DNA of 11,796 nucleotides from an uncultured Collinsella sp. (lineage in GTDB: Bacteria > Actinomycetota > Coriobacteriia > Coriobacteriales > Coriobacteriaceae): NCBI GenBank assembly GCA_905211615.1, contig CAJMBB010000056.1:1-11796 (forward strand), given 5' to 3'. Below, piece by piece: positions 1 to 7,612 of this stretch (positions are counted from its first letter, which is position 1; each line of letters starts with the position of its first letter). Under the pieces are notes generated by a model, which was given only the letters and a program-made list of their open reading frames with translations, searched no databases and had not been told where the DNA came from. The translations under genes and the position numbers were made by a program.

Positions 1-1
1 G

Positions 2-34
2 AAGGGGGAGGCCTCGCGGCCTCCCCCTTTTTTT
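2..34 (+). terminator. Strong intrinsic terminator of an upstream gene
   Basis: A 10-bp perfect GC-rich stem (4-13 with 18-27) with a four-base TCGC loop is followed by seven T residues (28-34). The stem can be lengthened by two A-T pairs (2-3 with 28-29). This is a textbook rho-independent terminator for + strand transcription arriving from the left of the window. No gene body of that upstream transcript is visible here. It separates coaE from its left neighbour, so coaE needs its own promoter. Confidence 0.93.
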
Positions 35-101
35 GCGTTATATACACGTTGTGCTTTGGGACCTAGCTCCCCCGTATGCGCTCTTACTGTTTGGCTGTAT
101 T

Positions 102-132
102 TTGAGTCCTTCTAGTGTATTTGAGCGATAAT
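102..132 (+). promoter_or_regulatory. Candidate coaE promoter
   Basis: A TTGAGT hexamer (102-107) and a GATAAT hexamer (127-132) resemble the -35 and -10 boxes of the main sigma factor, although the 19-bp spacer is longer than the ideal 17. Transcription would start near 139, leaving a leader of about 22 bases with the ribosome site in it. The preceding strong terminator makes a promoter in this 125-bp gap necessary. The assignment of the exact boxes is by eye and tentative. Confidence 0.4.
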
Positions 133-160
133 TACTCGCATTGGCGTTAGGGAGGGCTTG

Positions 161-802
161 ATGTTTACCGTATTTGTCTTGGGCAATATCGCTTCGGGTA
201 AGTCGACTGCCTGCCGCTATTTCGAATCTCGTGGCGCTATGCTTATCGATCTGGATGAGCTTGCAAAATCGCTGTATGTGCCGGGCTCTGATATCGTCAA
301 TGCTCTCGCGGATGAATTCGGTTGGGACATTTTGGATGAGGAAGGCGGCATTCGCCGCAGCATCCTCGCCTCTCGAGCTTTCGCTTCTCCTGATTCGGTC
401 GCACGGCTCAATGGCATTGTGCATCCCGTTCTGATTGAACAGCTTTCGCTTTGGATTCTCGATCCGGTTTGTTGTACGGTTTCATCACCCCGTTACCCCT
501 TTGCGGTGGTTGAGGTTTCTGCTCCGACTGGTTTTGAGGATGCATTTGGCTTGGCTGATGAAATTCTGGTCATTAGCGCCCCTTTGTCAGTTCGTCGCGA
601 GCGCGCTATTCAACGTGGCATGGAGCCATCTGATTTCGATGCCCGTTCTGCTTGCCAGCCCGATGAGTCTGCGCTGTGCAATCTCGCTACAACGGTGATT
701 GATAATTCGGCAGCCGATAATTCGCTCTTTGAGCAGCTTGACTCATGGCTTGCATGCCACGGGTTTATAGATACTCCGGATAAGGAGGAGGCCGATGCCT
801 AA
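161..802 (+). CDS. coaE: Dephospho-CoA kinase (CoaE), divergent
   Basis: CoaE catalyses the last step of coenzyme A synthesis, ATP-dependent phosphorylation of the 3'-hydroxyl of dephospho-CoA, in the cytoplasm. The 213-residue product fits the usual size of about 200. Residues 8-16 form the P-loop GNIASGKST, IDLDELA (29-35) matches the IDAD..A motif with its catalytic Asp, LNGIVHP matches the family's LN.IVHP, VRRERAIQRG resembles the lid region, and VIDNS lies near the C terminus, as in known CoaE proteins. The middle is divergent: the usual PLLFE motif reads APTGFE, and the P-loop has Ala where Gly is common. ATG at 161 was chosen over TTG at 158 because GGGAGG (150-155) sits five bases before it. 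The end overlaps the next gene by 8 bp, which suggests coupled translation. Confidence 0.9.
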   Translation: MFTVFVLGNIASGKSTACRYFESRGAMLIDLDELAKSLYVPGSDIVNALADEFGWDILDEEGGIRRSILASRAFASPDSVARLNGIVHPVLIEQLSLWILDPVCCTVSSPRYPFAVVEVSAPTGFEDAFGLADEILVISAPLSVRRERAIQRGMEPSDFDARSACQPDESALCNLATTVIDNSAADNSLFEQLDSWLACHGFIDTPDKEEADA

Positions 803-1376
803 GGCACGTTTCTTTACGTGGTATCGCGTGGCACCACTTGCCGTTGTGTTCGTCTTCGGCCTTATTTCGCTCGTCTACTCGTGTGCCCCTGCCGCTTTCT
901 TTAAGCCGCTGTATCCGATTGACTACGAGGCGTATGTAAAGCAATCCAGTATTTCGCATAATCTGGATCCGTATCTGGTGTGCGCTGTCATTAAGTCGGA
1001 ATCGAATTGGGACCCCGAGGCCGAGTCGAATCAGGGTGCTCAGGGATTGATGCAGCTGATGCCCGAGACTGCCCGGGATATGATCGCCAAGGGCCTTGTC
1101 GACGGAGGGGAGTATTCGGTCGACAATCTTAACGATCCGGCTACGAATATCGAGTTTGGCTGCGCATACCTCTCGTATCTTCTCGCCTATTTCAACGGGT
1201 CGACGGATAGTGCCATCGCCGCCTATAACGCCGGTATGGGCAATGTCGACGGATGGGCGCAGCAGAACACGTCACTCCATAATGCGATTACCTTCCCTGA
1301 AACTCAGGCTTATCTGATTCGCGTCAATAATGCCTGGGTTCGATATAAGACTCTCTATCCCGATCGGTTCGTATAG
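795..1376 (+). CDS. Membrane-anchored lytic transglycosylase, Slt/GH23 family
   Basis: This is a small soluble-lytic-transglycosylase-type enzyme predicted to cleave the MurNAc-GlcNAc bond in peptidoglycan, leaving an anhydro-MurNAc end, outside the membrane. The 193-residue product has a hydrophobic segment at about 12-31 that should act as an uncleaved anchor or signal. The SLT domain fills about 45-190: IKSESNW carries the likely catalytic Glu69, GLMQLMP is at 84-90, and AYNAG at 143-147. These are the classic GH23 motifs. LVYSC at 26-30 looks vaguely like a lipobox, but Tyr in the -2 position makes lipoprotein processing doubtful. AAGGAGG (782-788), inside the coaE end, serves as its ribosome site. 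The gene lies between coaE and uvrB in the same direction and is probably co-transcribed with coaE. Confidence 0.9.
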   Translation: MPKARFFTWYRVAPLAVVFVFGLISLVYSCAPAAFFKPLYPIDYEAYVKQSSISHNLDPYLVCAVIKSESNWDPEAESNQGAQGLMQLMPETARDMIAKGLVDGGEYSVDNLNDPATNIEFGCAYLSYLLAYFNGSTDSAIAAYNAGMGNVDGWAQQNTSLHNAITFPETQAYLIRVNNAWVRYKTLYPDRFV

Positions 1377-1396
1377 GACTAAGCCCACCGCCCGCG

Positions 1397-1402
1397 TATA
1401 CT
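1397..1402 (+). promoter_or_regulatory. Candidate -10 box for uvrB
   Basis: TATACT matches the -10 consensus at five of six positions and lies 25 bp before the uvrB start, in the 51-bp gap after the transglycosylase gene. No good -35 hexamer is visible at 16-18 bp upstream, so any promoter here would be weak or activator-dependent. If it is used, transcription would begin near 1409, which would exclude translation from the ATG at 1407. Confidence 0.35.
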
Positions 1403-1417
1403 GCAGATGTATGAGTT

Positions 1418-1422
1418 AGGAG
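1418..1422 (+). promoter_or_regulatory. Ribosome binding site that decides the uvrB start
   Basis: AGGAG with a five-base spacer precedes the ATG at 1428. The in-frame ATG at 1407 has no comparable purine run upstream and would place this site inside the coding region, so 1428 is the better start. Confidence 0.8.
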
Positions 1423-1427
1423 TATCC

Positions 1428-3668
1428 ATGGCGGAATTTGAAGTAGAACGCGTTGGTGGTGAACTTAAGCGCTTTGGCGTTGAGGGCGCTGATGTGCCGT
1501 TTAAGGTCGTGTCTCCATACGAGCCCGCTGGTTCCCAGCCTAAGGCCATTGAGTCGCTTGTGCGGGGCGTGAGGGACGGAGACCGCTATCAGGTTTTGCT
1601 GGGTGTGACTGGTTCGGGTAAGACTTTTACGATGGCCAAAACCATTGAGGCCTTGGGTAAGCCGACCCTTGTCATGGCTCCGAATAAAACGCTCGCCGCT
1701 CAGCTTGCGAGCGAGCTCAAAGAGTTCTTTCCCAATAACGCTGTGGTCTACTTCGTCTCGTACTACGACTACTATCAGCCCGAGGCGTATGTGCCGCAAA
1801 GCGATACATATATCGAGAAAGACTCCTCGATTAACGAAGAGGTCGAGATGCTGCGCCATCAGGCGACCGCGTCACTGCTCTCTCGACGTGATGTGATCGT
1901 TGTCGCATCGGTCTCGTGTATCTATGGCATTGGCTCTCCTGAGGACTATGCGGGTCTGGCTCCAAACGTCGACAAGAAGGTGCCGCTCGAGCGCGATGAC
2001 TTTATCCATGCGCTTATCGACATTCAATATGATCGCAATGACTATGACCTGGCGCGTGGCACGTTCCGCGTGCGCGGCGATGTTGTCGACGTGTATCCGC
2101 CTTATGCCGAGCATCCGTTGCGGTTTGAGTTCTTTGGCGACGAGGTCGAGCTGATTGCCGAGATCGATGAGGTCACCGGTGAGATGCTTCGTGAGTACGA
2201 GGCCATCCCCGTATGGCCGGCATCGCACTACGTGACCGAGAAGCCGAAGGTCAAGGCCGCTCTGAAATCGATCAGCGAAGAGTGCGAGAAACGCGTGGCG
2301 GAGCTCAAGGCGACCGACAAGTTGCTCGAGGCGCAGCGTCTGCAGCAGCGCACCGATTATGATCTTGAGATGCTCGAGACGATGGGCTTTTGCAACGGCA
2401 TCGAGAACTACTCGCGTCATCTGGACGGTCGCAAGCCGGGTGAGCCGCCGTTTACCCTAATTGATTACTTTCCCAAGGATATGCTCTGTATCATCGATGA
2501 GAGCCATGTGACGGTGCCGCAGATTCGCGGCATGCACGAAGGTGACCGCTCGCGTAAGGTGACGCTGGTGGAACATGGTTTTCGCCTGCCCTCGGCGCTC
2601 GATAACCGCCCGCTTCGTTTCGATGAGTTTGAAGCAAGGATACCCCAGTTTATCTATGTTTCGGCCACGCCGGGCGACTACGAGCTGCGGGTGAGCCAAA
2701 ACGACGTGGAGCAGATTATTCGTCCGACCGGCCTTCTCGACCCCAAGATTGACGTGCGTCCAGTTCGCGGCCAGATTGACGATCTTGAGGACGAGATTCG
2801 CGAGCGCGTTGCCCGCAAGGAGCGCGTGCTGGTGACCACGTTGACCAAGCGCATGGCCGAGGACCTGACCGACCATCTGCTCGACGCGGGCATTAAGGTC
2901 AATTACATGCACTCTGATACGGCGACAATGGACCGTGTCGAGATCCTGCGAACGCTGCGCGAGGGCAAGATCGATGTTCTCGTTGGCATCAACCTGCTTC
3001 GCGAGGGCTTGGATCTCCCTGAGGTCTCACTGGTGGCAATTCTCGATGCCGATAAGGAAGGCTTCTTGCGCAACCGCCGTTCGTTGATTCAGACGATTGG
3101 CCGTGCGGCCCGTAACGCCGATGGCGAAGTCATCATGTATGCAGACGTTGTGACCGATTCGATGAAAGAGGCCATCGAGGAGACGCAGCGCCGTCGCGAG
3201 ATTCAGATGGCATATAACGAAGAACATGGCATTGTGCCCAAGACGGTGCGCAAGGCCATCAACGACATCTCAAGTTTTATTGCCGAGGCCGAAAAAACTG
3301 TGGGCTCCAAGGGACGCTCGAAGGGCGACTCTCTTGGCCATGGCGCATTCTATACGCCCGATGAGTCGGGCGAGGGCGGTGTGCCGGAAACGGTGGCGCC
3401 CGAGCAGACACTTGCGGAGCAGTTGGAAGAACTGCCACATGACGAGCTTGTGCGGATCGTCGAAACCATGGAAGAGGATATGCGTAACGCTTCTGCCGCT
3501 ATGGACTTTGAGGAGGCGGCGCGCCTGCGCGATGCCGTCGTTCAGATTCGGGCGATGCTCGAGGGTGCGTCTGAGGACGAGACGATCGAGCGCTTACGTT
3601 CGCAGGCCCGTAAGGGTTCCACGTTCGCATCGGGCAGAAAACGCCAGGGTGCACGGTTTAAGAAATAG
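1428..3668 (+). CDS. uvrB: Excinuclease ABC subunit B (UvrB)
   Basis: UvrB is the damage-verifying helicase-like subunit of nucleotide excision repair: UvrA loads it on lesions and it recruits UvrC. The 746-residue product has Walker A GVTGSGKT at 59-66, the damage-probing beta-hairpin region at about 110-135 (SYYDYYQPEAY), DESH at 357-360, SATP at 412-415, LLREGLDLPEVSLV at 523-536, QTIGRAARN at 555-563, and a C-terminal UVR motif at about 675-710 that binds UvrC or UvrA. It is longer than E. coli UvrB (673) because of a roughly 20-residue N-terminal lead, a Gly/Ser/Glu-rich linker (about 625-665) and a basic tail after the UVR motif. ATG at 1428 was preferred to ATG at 1407 because AGGAG (1418-1422) lies five bases before it. 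Confidence 0.98.
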   Translation: MAEFEVERVGGELKRFGVEGADVPFKVVSPYEPAGSQPKAIESLVRGVRDGDRYQVLLGVTGSGKTFTMAKTIEALGKPTLVMAPNKTLAAQLASELKEFFPNNAVVYFVSYYDYYQPEAYVPQSDTYIEKDSSINEEVEMLRHQATASLLSRRDVIVVASVSCIYGIGSPEDYAGLAPNVDKKVPLERDDFIHALIDIQYDRNDYDLARGTFRVRGDVVDVYPPYAEHPLRFEFFGDEVELIAEIDEVTGEMLREYEAIPVWPASHYVTEKPKVKAALKSISEECEKRVAELKATDKLLEAQRLQQRTDYDLEMLETMGFCNGIENYSRHLDGRKPGEPPFTLIDYFPKDMLCIIDESHVTVPQIRGMHEGDRSRKVTLVEHGFRLPSALDNRPLRFDEFEARIPQFIYVSATPGDYELRVSQNDVEQIIRPTGLLDPKIDVRPVRGQIDDLEDEIRERVARKERVLVTTLTKRMAEDLTDHLLDAGIKVNYMHSDTATMDRVEILRTLREGKIDVLVGINLLREGLDLPEVSLVAILDADKEGFLRNRRSLIQTIGRAARNADGEVIMYADVVTDSMKEAIEETQRRREIQMAYNEEHGIVPKTVRKAINDISSFIAEAEKTVGSKGRSKGDSLGHGAFYTPDESGEGGVPETVAPEQTLAEQLEELPHDELVRIVETMEEDMRNASAAMDFEEAARLRDAVVQIRAMLEGASEDETIERLRSQARKGSTFASGRKRQGARFKK

Positions 3669-3673
3669 CGAAC

Positions 3674-3714
3674 AGGCCCCGAGTTCCCTGTGGAGCTCGG
3701 GGCCTATGTCTTTT
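3674..3714 (+). terminator. uvrB terminator between convergent genes
   Basis: A 10-bp perfect stem (3674-3683 with 3696-3705) can be lengthened through TTCC/GGAG (one G-U pair) to leave a four-base loop. It is followed by ATGTCTTTT, a modest T-rich tail. It begins 5 bp after the uvrB stop codon and ends before the convergent flavoprotein gene. The T-run lies on the + strand side, so it mainly serves uvrB. On the minus strand the tail after the stem is poor in T, so termination of the opposing gene here would be weaker. Confidence 0.75.
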
Positions 3715-3733
3715 GCGCGCTGGAATTCGTGCG

Positions 3734-5374
3734 TTAGAGGTCTGCGATCAGGGCTTCAGCACAACGGATGCCGTCGGTGGCCGCGCTCATGATGCCGCCG
3801 GCATATCCAGCTCCCTCACCACAAGGGTAGAGGCCCGGGGTCGACACGGCATGGCACGTTCGGTCTCGGGTGACAGTGACCGGTGAGCTCGAACGAGTCT
3901 CCACGCCGGTAAGAACGGCATCGGGGCGGTCGTAGCCTCGTAGCTTTTTTCCGAGTAGGGGAAGTCCCAGGCGGAGCGACTCGACGATATGCTGCGGCAG
4001 GGCTTCGTCAATTGCCGTCCAGGTCACACCGAGCGGATAGGTGGGCTTTACCTTTCCGGGCGCCTTGCTGGCGCGTCCTGCGAGGAAATCTCCGACGAGT
4101 TGTGCCGGTGCGTTCCAGTTGGAACCGCCTAGGCGATAGGCGGCCGCCTCGCAGGCGCGCTGGAGCTCGATGCCGGCGAGCGGGTCATCGTTGGGAAGGT
4201 CCTCAGGCGTGACGTTAACGAGCAGGGCGGCGTTTGCGTTGCGTCCGTCGCGGGCATTGAGGCTGGCGCCGTTGACGCACAGGTGGCCCTGCTCGGAAGA
4301 GGCGGCGACAACCTGCCCGCCGGGGCACATGCAAAACGAGAACACGCTGCGGCCGTTGGGAAGATGGGCGACGAGCTTGTAGGGGGCTGCTCCGAGGGCA
4401 GGATGTCCCGCCAAGGCTCCATATTGGGCTCGGTTGATGTCGCGCTGCGGATGCTCGATGCGAACGCCCATGGCAAAGGTCTTTTGTGCGAGGGCCACGT
4501 TGTGGTCCTTAAGGAGCTCAAAAATATCGCGAGCAGAATGCCCGCAGGCGAGGATGAGGTGCTTTGTCTCGATTGGCTCGTAAGCGGCGTCTTGGGACGA
4601 TTGGACATCAATGCCGGTGATGGCGCCAGACGCGTCGATGCGAATGTCGACGAGCTTCGTTCGATAACGGACGACACCTCCGAGCTGCTCGATGCGCTGG
4701 GATATAGCGGTGACAACCTTGGGAAGGATGTCGGAGCCAATGTGCGGCTTGGCATCCCACAGAATATCGCGGGGCGCACCCGCCTCGACGAAGGTTTCGA
4801 GGATAAGGCGATGGGCGGGATTTTTTGTTCCCGTATTGAGCTTGCCGTCCGAGAAGGTCCCCGCGCCGCCCAGACCAAACTGGATATTGCTCTCGGGGTC
4901 GAGGATGCGCTCCTTTAGAAAGAGGTCGATCGCCTGCGAGCGGCGAAATGCCGGGTCGCCGCGCTCGAAGAGCAAGGGCTTCAGACCCGCTTCGGCAAGG
5001 GTGAGTGCGGCGAAAAGGCCGGCGCATCCGGCACCGACGACGACGGGGCGCTCTTTGGGTGCGCCGGAAATGGGGGAGGGGAATGAAGGCTCATCGTCTT
5101 CTATCGCGCGTACGCGCGAGCGGTCACGCTCGGCAACGCTGTCGACCGCTTCTCGCTCGAGGTGGGGACTAGTCAGCTCAACACGAAAGCTCAGGATAAA
5201 ATGGACGTCTCGTTTTTTGCGAGCGTCGATTGACTTGCGGTGGAGCTCGATGGATTTGATCTCGGAGTCCTTGCAACGTAGGACGCGCTTGGCGACTCGC
5301 TTGCCAACAATGAGGCAGGCATTTTCATCGCCGGCTTCATCGAGCGACGCGTTGACTTGGGTGATTTCGATCAT
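3734..5374 (-). CDS. FAD-dependent dehydrogenase, COG2509 type
   Basis: This 546-residue protein belongs to the group of FAD-dependent dehydrogenases called COG2509, whose substrate is generally not known. An N-terminal region of about 95 residues precedes the flavin domain. The dinucleotide-binding motif VVVGAGCAG is at 111-119 and is followed by an ERG at the end of the second strand. FSDGKLNTG (174-182), CMCPGGQVV (348-356) and the C-terminal LYPCGEGAGYAGGIMSAA (515-532) are family hallmarks. ATG at 5374 was chosen because AAGGAG (5381-5386, minus strand) lies six bases upstream. The open frame extends further to 5497 but has no ribosome site there and would run through the hairpin and into the preceding gene. 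It is the last gene of the minus-strand block and faces uvrB. Confidence 0.9.
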   Translation of the reverse strand: MIEITQVNASLDEAGDENACLIVGKRVAKRVLRCKDSEIKSIELHRKSIDARKKRDVHFILSFRVELTSPHLEREAVDSVAERDRSRVRAIEDDEPSFPSPISGAPKERPVVVGAGCAGLFAALTLAEAGLKPLLFERGDPAFRRSQAIDLFLKERILDPESNIQFGLGGAGTFSDGKLNTGTKNPAHRLILETFVEAGAPRDILWDAKPHIGSDILPKVVTAISQRIEQLGGVVRYRTKLVDIRIDASGAITGIDVQSSQDAAYEPIETKHLILACGHSARDIFELLKDHNVALAQKTFAMGVRIEHPQRDINRAQYGALAGHPALGAAPYKLVAHLPNGRSVFSFCMCPGGQVVAASSEQGHLCVNGASLNARDGRNANAALLVNVTPEDLPNDDPLAGIELQRACEAAAYRLGGSNWNAPAQLVGDFLAGRASKAPGKVKPTYPLGVTWTAIDEALPQHIVESLRLGLPLLGKKLRGYDRPDAVLTGVETRSSSPVTVTRDRTCHAVSTPGLYPCGEGAGYAGGIMSAATDGIRCAEALIADL

Positions 5375-5392
5375 CGAGGTCTCCTTAGAGGC

Positions 5393-5424
5393 AAGAAAGA
5401 GGCCGTCCGGTATCCCAGACGGCC
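5393..5424 (-). terminator. Hairpin with U-rich tail before the COG2509 gene
   Basis: On the minus strand a 7-bp perfect stem (5418-5424 with 5401-5407), which can continue with two further G-C pairs inside, is followed by TCTTTCTT (5393-5400). It may be a moderate intrinsic terminator for the preceding flavoprotein gene (stop at 5455). Its 3' end is only about 14 bases before the Shine-Dalgarno of the COG2509 gene, so it could instead act as an attenuator or a stabilising 5' stem-loop of that mRNA. The same stem on the + strand lacks a nearby T-run. Confidence 0.5.
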
Positions 5425-5438
5425 CGAATGCGTTTTTG

Positions 5439-5444
5439 ATTATA
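5439..5444 (-). promoter_or_regulatory. Candidate -10 box (TATAAT) for the COG2509 gene
   Basis: A perfect TATAAT lies on the minus strand directly after the stop codon of the BaiN-like gene, in an AT-rich patch. Transcription would begin near 5432, so the new mRNA would start about eight bases before the hairpin at 5401-5424. No convincing -35 hexamer is seen 16-18 bp upstream (inside the end of the previous gene), which lowers confidence. Confidence 0.4.
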
Positions 5445-5454
5445 AACTGCGCGG

Positions 5455-6726
5455 CTACAGGCTGCTTGCAGCGCGAATGCCCGAGAGCCAGGCCCACGCA
5501 AGGTTAAAGCCTCCGCAATCGGCGTCGATGTCGAGCGCTTCGCCGCAGACGTAAAGCGGGGCGTCGACAGCGCTGCGCGCGCGTAGACTGGGTGTTGAGA
5601 TGCTCTCGACAGATACGCCACCACGCGTGACCTGCGCCGAGCGCTCCTCGGCTGTTCCCTCGACGAGCAACTTAAAGTGCTTGAGGATCGAGACCAGGTG
5701 GATGACATCGTTGGAGCCTGGATGGCACTGCTCGAACGCCGTGCAGACGACGCGGGAGAGTTGCGGGGCGAGCGTGCCGTCGAGCCAACGGGGATCGCGG
5801 GGCGAAAAGCCGCCGAGCAGCTCAACGCGCCGGTTGAGCATATCGAGCAGCCCGTCTTTGGAGAGGTCGGGGAAAACGTCGAGCAGGATCGTATCGCCGT
5901 GCTGGATACGACGGGAGAGGTTGAAGACAGCGACGCCCGAGATACCGAAGGTTCGAAACAGGACTTCACCGTCTTCGTGCCAGAGCTCATTATGATTGCG
6001 GGTGAGCGTCAAGCGGGCACGGACGCGCAGACCATCCAACGTCTTGAGTGCCGCCCGATCACCAACGACCGTTGCCGATACGGGGCAGAGGATGGGGCGC
6101 AGCGAAGTGAGGGGGAGACTAAACGTATCGGCGATACCGGTGGGGTTGCCGCCCGTGGCGATAATTACGGCATGTGCCTGCAGGGTCTCGTTCTTGCGAG
6201 GGACATCGGCGAGTGCCTTCCGAAGCGAGCGGAGCTCCGATTTTCGGTCGTCGTGCTTTTTTGCCTTGAGTGCCCGCGCTGGACGGTCTATTTGGAGTGT
6301 CCAGCCTTCGGAAGCTTTGTGCGCCGAGGCAACGTTGGCTCCGCAGATTAAGGTGATACCTAGGCGGTCGCAAACGTTGAGAAGCGCGTCGCGCACCGAT
6401 TCTGCGCGAAGGGAGCGCGGGTACAGCCGGCCTTCCTCAGAGGTTGTCATGATGCCCAGCGAGGAGAAGAAACCCATAAGCTCTTGTTCGGGTTGGGGGC
6501 CCATGACGGATTCGACGAATGCGGGGTGGTTATACCGCTGAGGATCAATCGATTCGTTGGAGAGGTTGCAGCGGCCGTTACCGGTCGCAAGGAGCTTAAG
6601 GCCGCAGGCGACATCGCGCTCAACGATGCAGACGCTTTTGCCAGCGCGTGCGGCCGTAATGGCGGCGGCGAGGCCTGAAGCCCCGCCGCCGAATACCAGG
6701 ACGTCATAGAAGGCGCTCGTGTTCAC
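5455..6726 (-). CDS. BaiN/HI0933-like flavoprotein (YhiN family)
   Basis: A 423-residue NAD(P)/FAD-dependent oxidoreductase of the HI0933/YhiN/BaiN family (COG2081). The nucleotide-binding GGGASG is at 13-18, the family signature GLKLLATGNGRCNLSN at 42-57, and the closing FAD-contact region is CGEALDIDADCGGFNLAWAW near the C terminus. Length fits the family (about 400). Some relatives have been linked to bile-acid dehydroxylation in gut bacteria, but most members have no proven substrate and nothing here favours one. The start is GTG at 6724-6726, placed only a few residues before the flavin strand as expected. It directly follows the TAA of mrp with no gap, and the upstream sequence shows only a weak GAGG, so translation is probably coupled to mrp. 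Confidence 0.9.
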   Translation of the reverse strand: MNTSAFYDVLVFGGGASGLAAAITAARAGKSVCIVERDVACGLKLLATGNGRCNLSNESIDPQRYNHPAFVESVMGPQPEQELMGFFSSLGIMTTSEEGRLYPRSLRAESVRDALLNVCDRLGITLICGANVASAHKASEGWTLQIDRPARALKAKKHDDRKSELRSLRKALADVPRKNETLQAHAVIIATGGNPTGIADTFSLPLTSLRPILCPVSATVVGDRAALKTLDGLRVRARLTLTRNHNELWHEDGEVLFRTFGISGVAVFNLSRRIQHGDTILLDVFPDLSKDGLLDMLNRRVELLGGFSPRDPRWLDGTLAPQLSRVVCTAFEQCHPGSNDVIHLVSILKHFKLLVEGTAEERSAQVTRGGVSVESISTPSLRARSAVDAPLYVCGEALDIDADCGGFNLAWAWLSGIRAASSL

Positions 6727-7557
6727 TTAGGCCTCGTCGGTCTCGTGTGGGGTAATGGCCTCGACAGCAGAGACTGCCTTGGGCAACATGCCATCGGGCA
6801 GCGCGGTCTCGACCTCGCCCTTATCGCAGGCCTCGGCGAGTGACGGATTGATGGGAAGCGTGCCCAAGATGTCGAGGTTATAGCGCTCTGCGACCTCGGG
6901 GAGCTTGCTCTTGCCAAAGACCTCGATCTTCTTGCCGCAGTCGGGGCACTCAATATAGCTCATGTTTTCGACGATGCCCAGAATGGGGACGTTCATCTTC
7001 TCGGCCATGTTGACCGCCTTGGCGACGATCATCGAGACCAGATCCTGCGGGCTCGTGACGATGACGATGCCGTCGACGGGCAGTGACTGGAAGACGGTGA
7101 GAGCGACGTCGCCTGTTCCCGGAGGCATGTCGACCAGCAGGTAGTCGATGGGGCCCCACGAGGTCTCGCTCCAGAACTGCCTAATGGCGCCTGCGATGAC
7201 CGGACCGCGCCAAAGGACGGGGTCGGTCTCGTTTTGGAGCAGCAGGTTGGAGCTCATGACCTTGACGCCGTGCTCGGAGATTTCGGGCAGCATAAGGTTG
7301 CCAAGGGCATGGACGTGGCGTCCGCTCATACCGAACATCTTGGGGATAGAGGGACCGGTGATGTCGGCATCGAGGACGCCGACCTTGTGGCCGTGGCGGG
7401 CAAGCTCGGTGGCGATGGCACCTGTGACAAACGACTTGCCGACACCGCCCTTGCCGGAAAGCACGGCGATGACGCGCTTGACCTCGGACAGCGTGTTCTC
7501 CTCAAATTGCGACGGCGACGTTTGTCCGCCGGCGGCCTGTGCGTGCTCGCAACCCAT
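6727..7557 (-). CDS. mrp: Mrp/ApbC-type P-loop ATPase, Fe-S cluster carrier
   Basis: This family (Mrp/ApbC/NBP35) binds and hands over iron-sulfur clusters in the cytoplasm, working as a dimer with ATP hydrolysis. The 276-residue product shows the deviant Walker A GKGGVGKS at 35-42, DADITGPSIPKMFG at 63-76, the switch/Walker B stretch LLVDMPPGTGD at 140-150, and the cluster-ligand pair C204-P-D-C207 in ENMSYIECPDCG. It lacks the MIP18/DUF59 domain found at the front of E. coli-type Mrp. Instead there is a short N-terminal tail beginning MGCEH, whose Cys and His might bind metal, but this is speculation. ATG at 7557 is preceded by AAGGAG (7564-7569) with a six-base spacer, which beats the longer open frame to 7614. 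It heads the mrp-flavoprotein pair. Confidence 0.95.
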   Translation of the reverse strand: MGCEHAQAAGGQTSPSQFEENTLSEVKRVIAVLSGKGGVGKSFVTGAIATELARHGHKVGVLDADITGPSIPKMFGMSGRHVHALGNLMLPEISEHGVKVMSSNLLLQNETDPVLWRGPVIAGAIRQFWSETSWGPIDYLLVDMPPGTGDVALTVFQSLPVDGIVIVTSPQDLVSMIVAKAVNMAEKMNVPILGIVENMSYIECPDCGKKIEVFGKSKLPEVAERYNLDILGTLPINPSLAEACDKGEVETALPDGMLPKAVSAVEAITPHETDEA

Positions 7558-7579
7558 GTATGACTCCTTTGTATATGTT

Positions 7580-7593
7580 GGGGCCGGGGCCCC
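7580..7593 (-). other. GC-only hairpin in the mrp leader
   Basis: On the minus strand GGGGCC and GGCCCC are separated by two bases and can fold, or the nested GGGGCCCC can pair between molecules. It lies between the predicted transcription start (about 7606) and the ribosome site (7564-7569). No T-run follows, so it is not a terminator. A role in translation or mRNA stability is possible but unproven. Confidence 0.4.
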
Positions 7594-7612
7594 GTGATGT
7601 GACACGAGCGTC

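Noticed and set aside
1361..1380. Possible SOS box before uvrB around GGTTCG
   Set aside because: Only one half (GTTCG at 1367-1371) is present. The partner CGAAC is missing at the required distance on either side.
1407..1427. Earlier uvrB start at 1407
   Set aside because: There is no ribosome site before it, and a good AGGAG lies between it and the ATG at 1428.
4283..5507. Two + strand open frames of 211 and 271 codons
   Set aside because: They lie antisense to the COG2509 flavoprotein gene, show no family motif and have no convincing start sites. They are shadows of codon bias.
5677..6541. Overlapping + strand open frames of 224 and 181 codons
   Set aside because: Both are antisense to the BaiN-like gene, have arginine- or acid-rich nonsense composition and no ribosome site.
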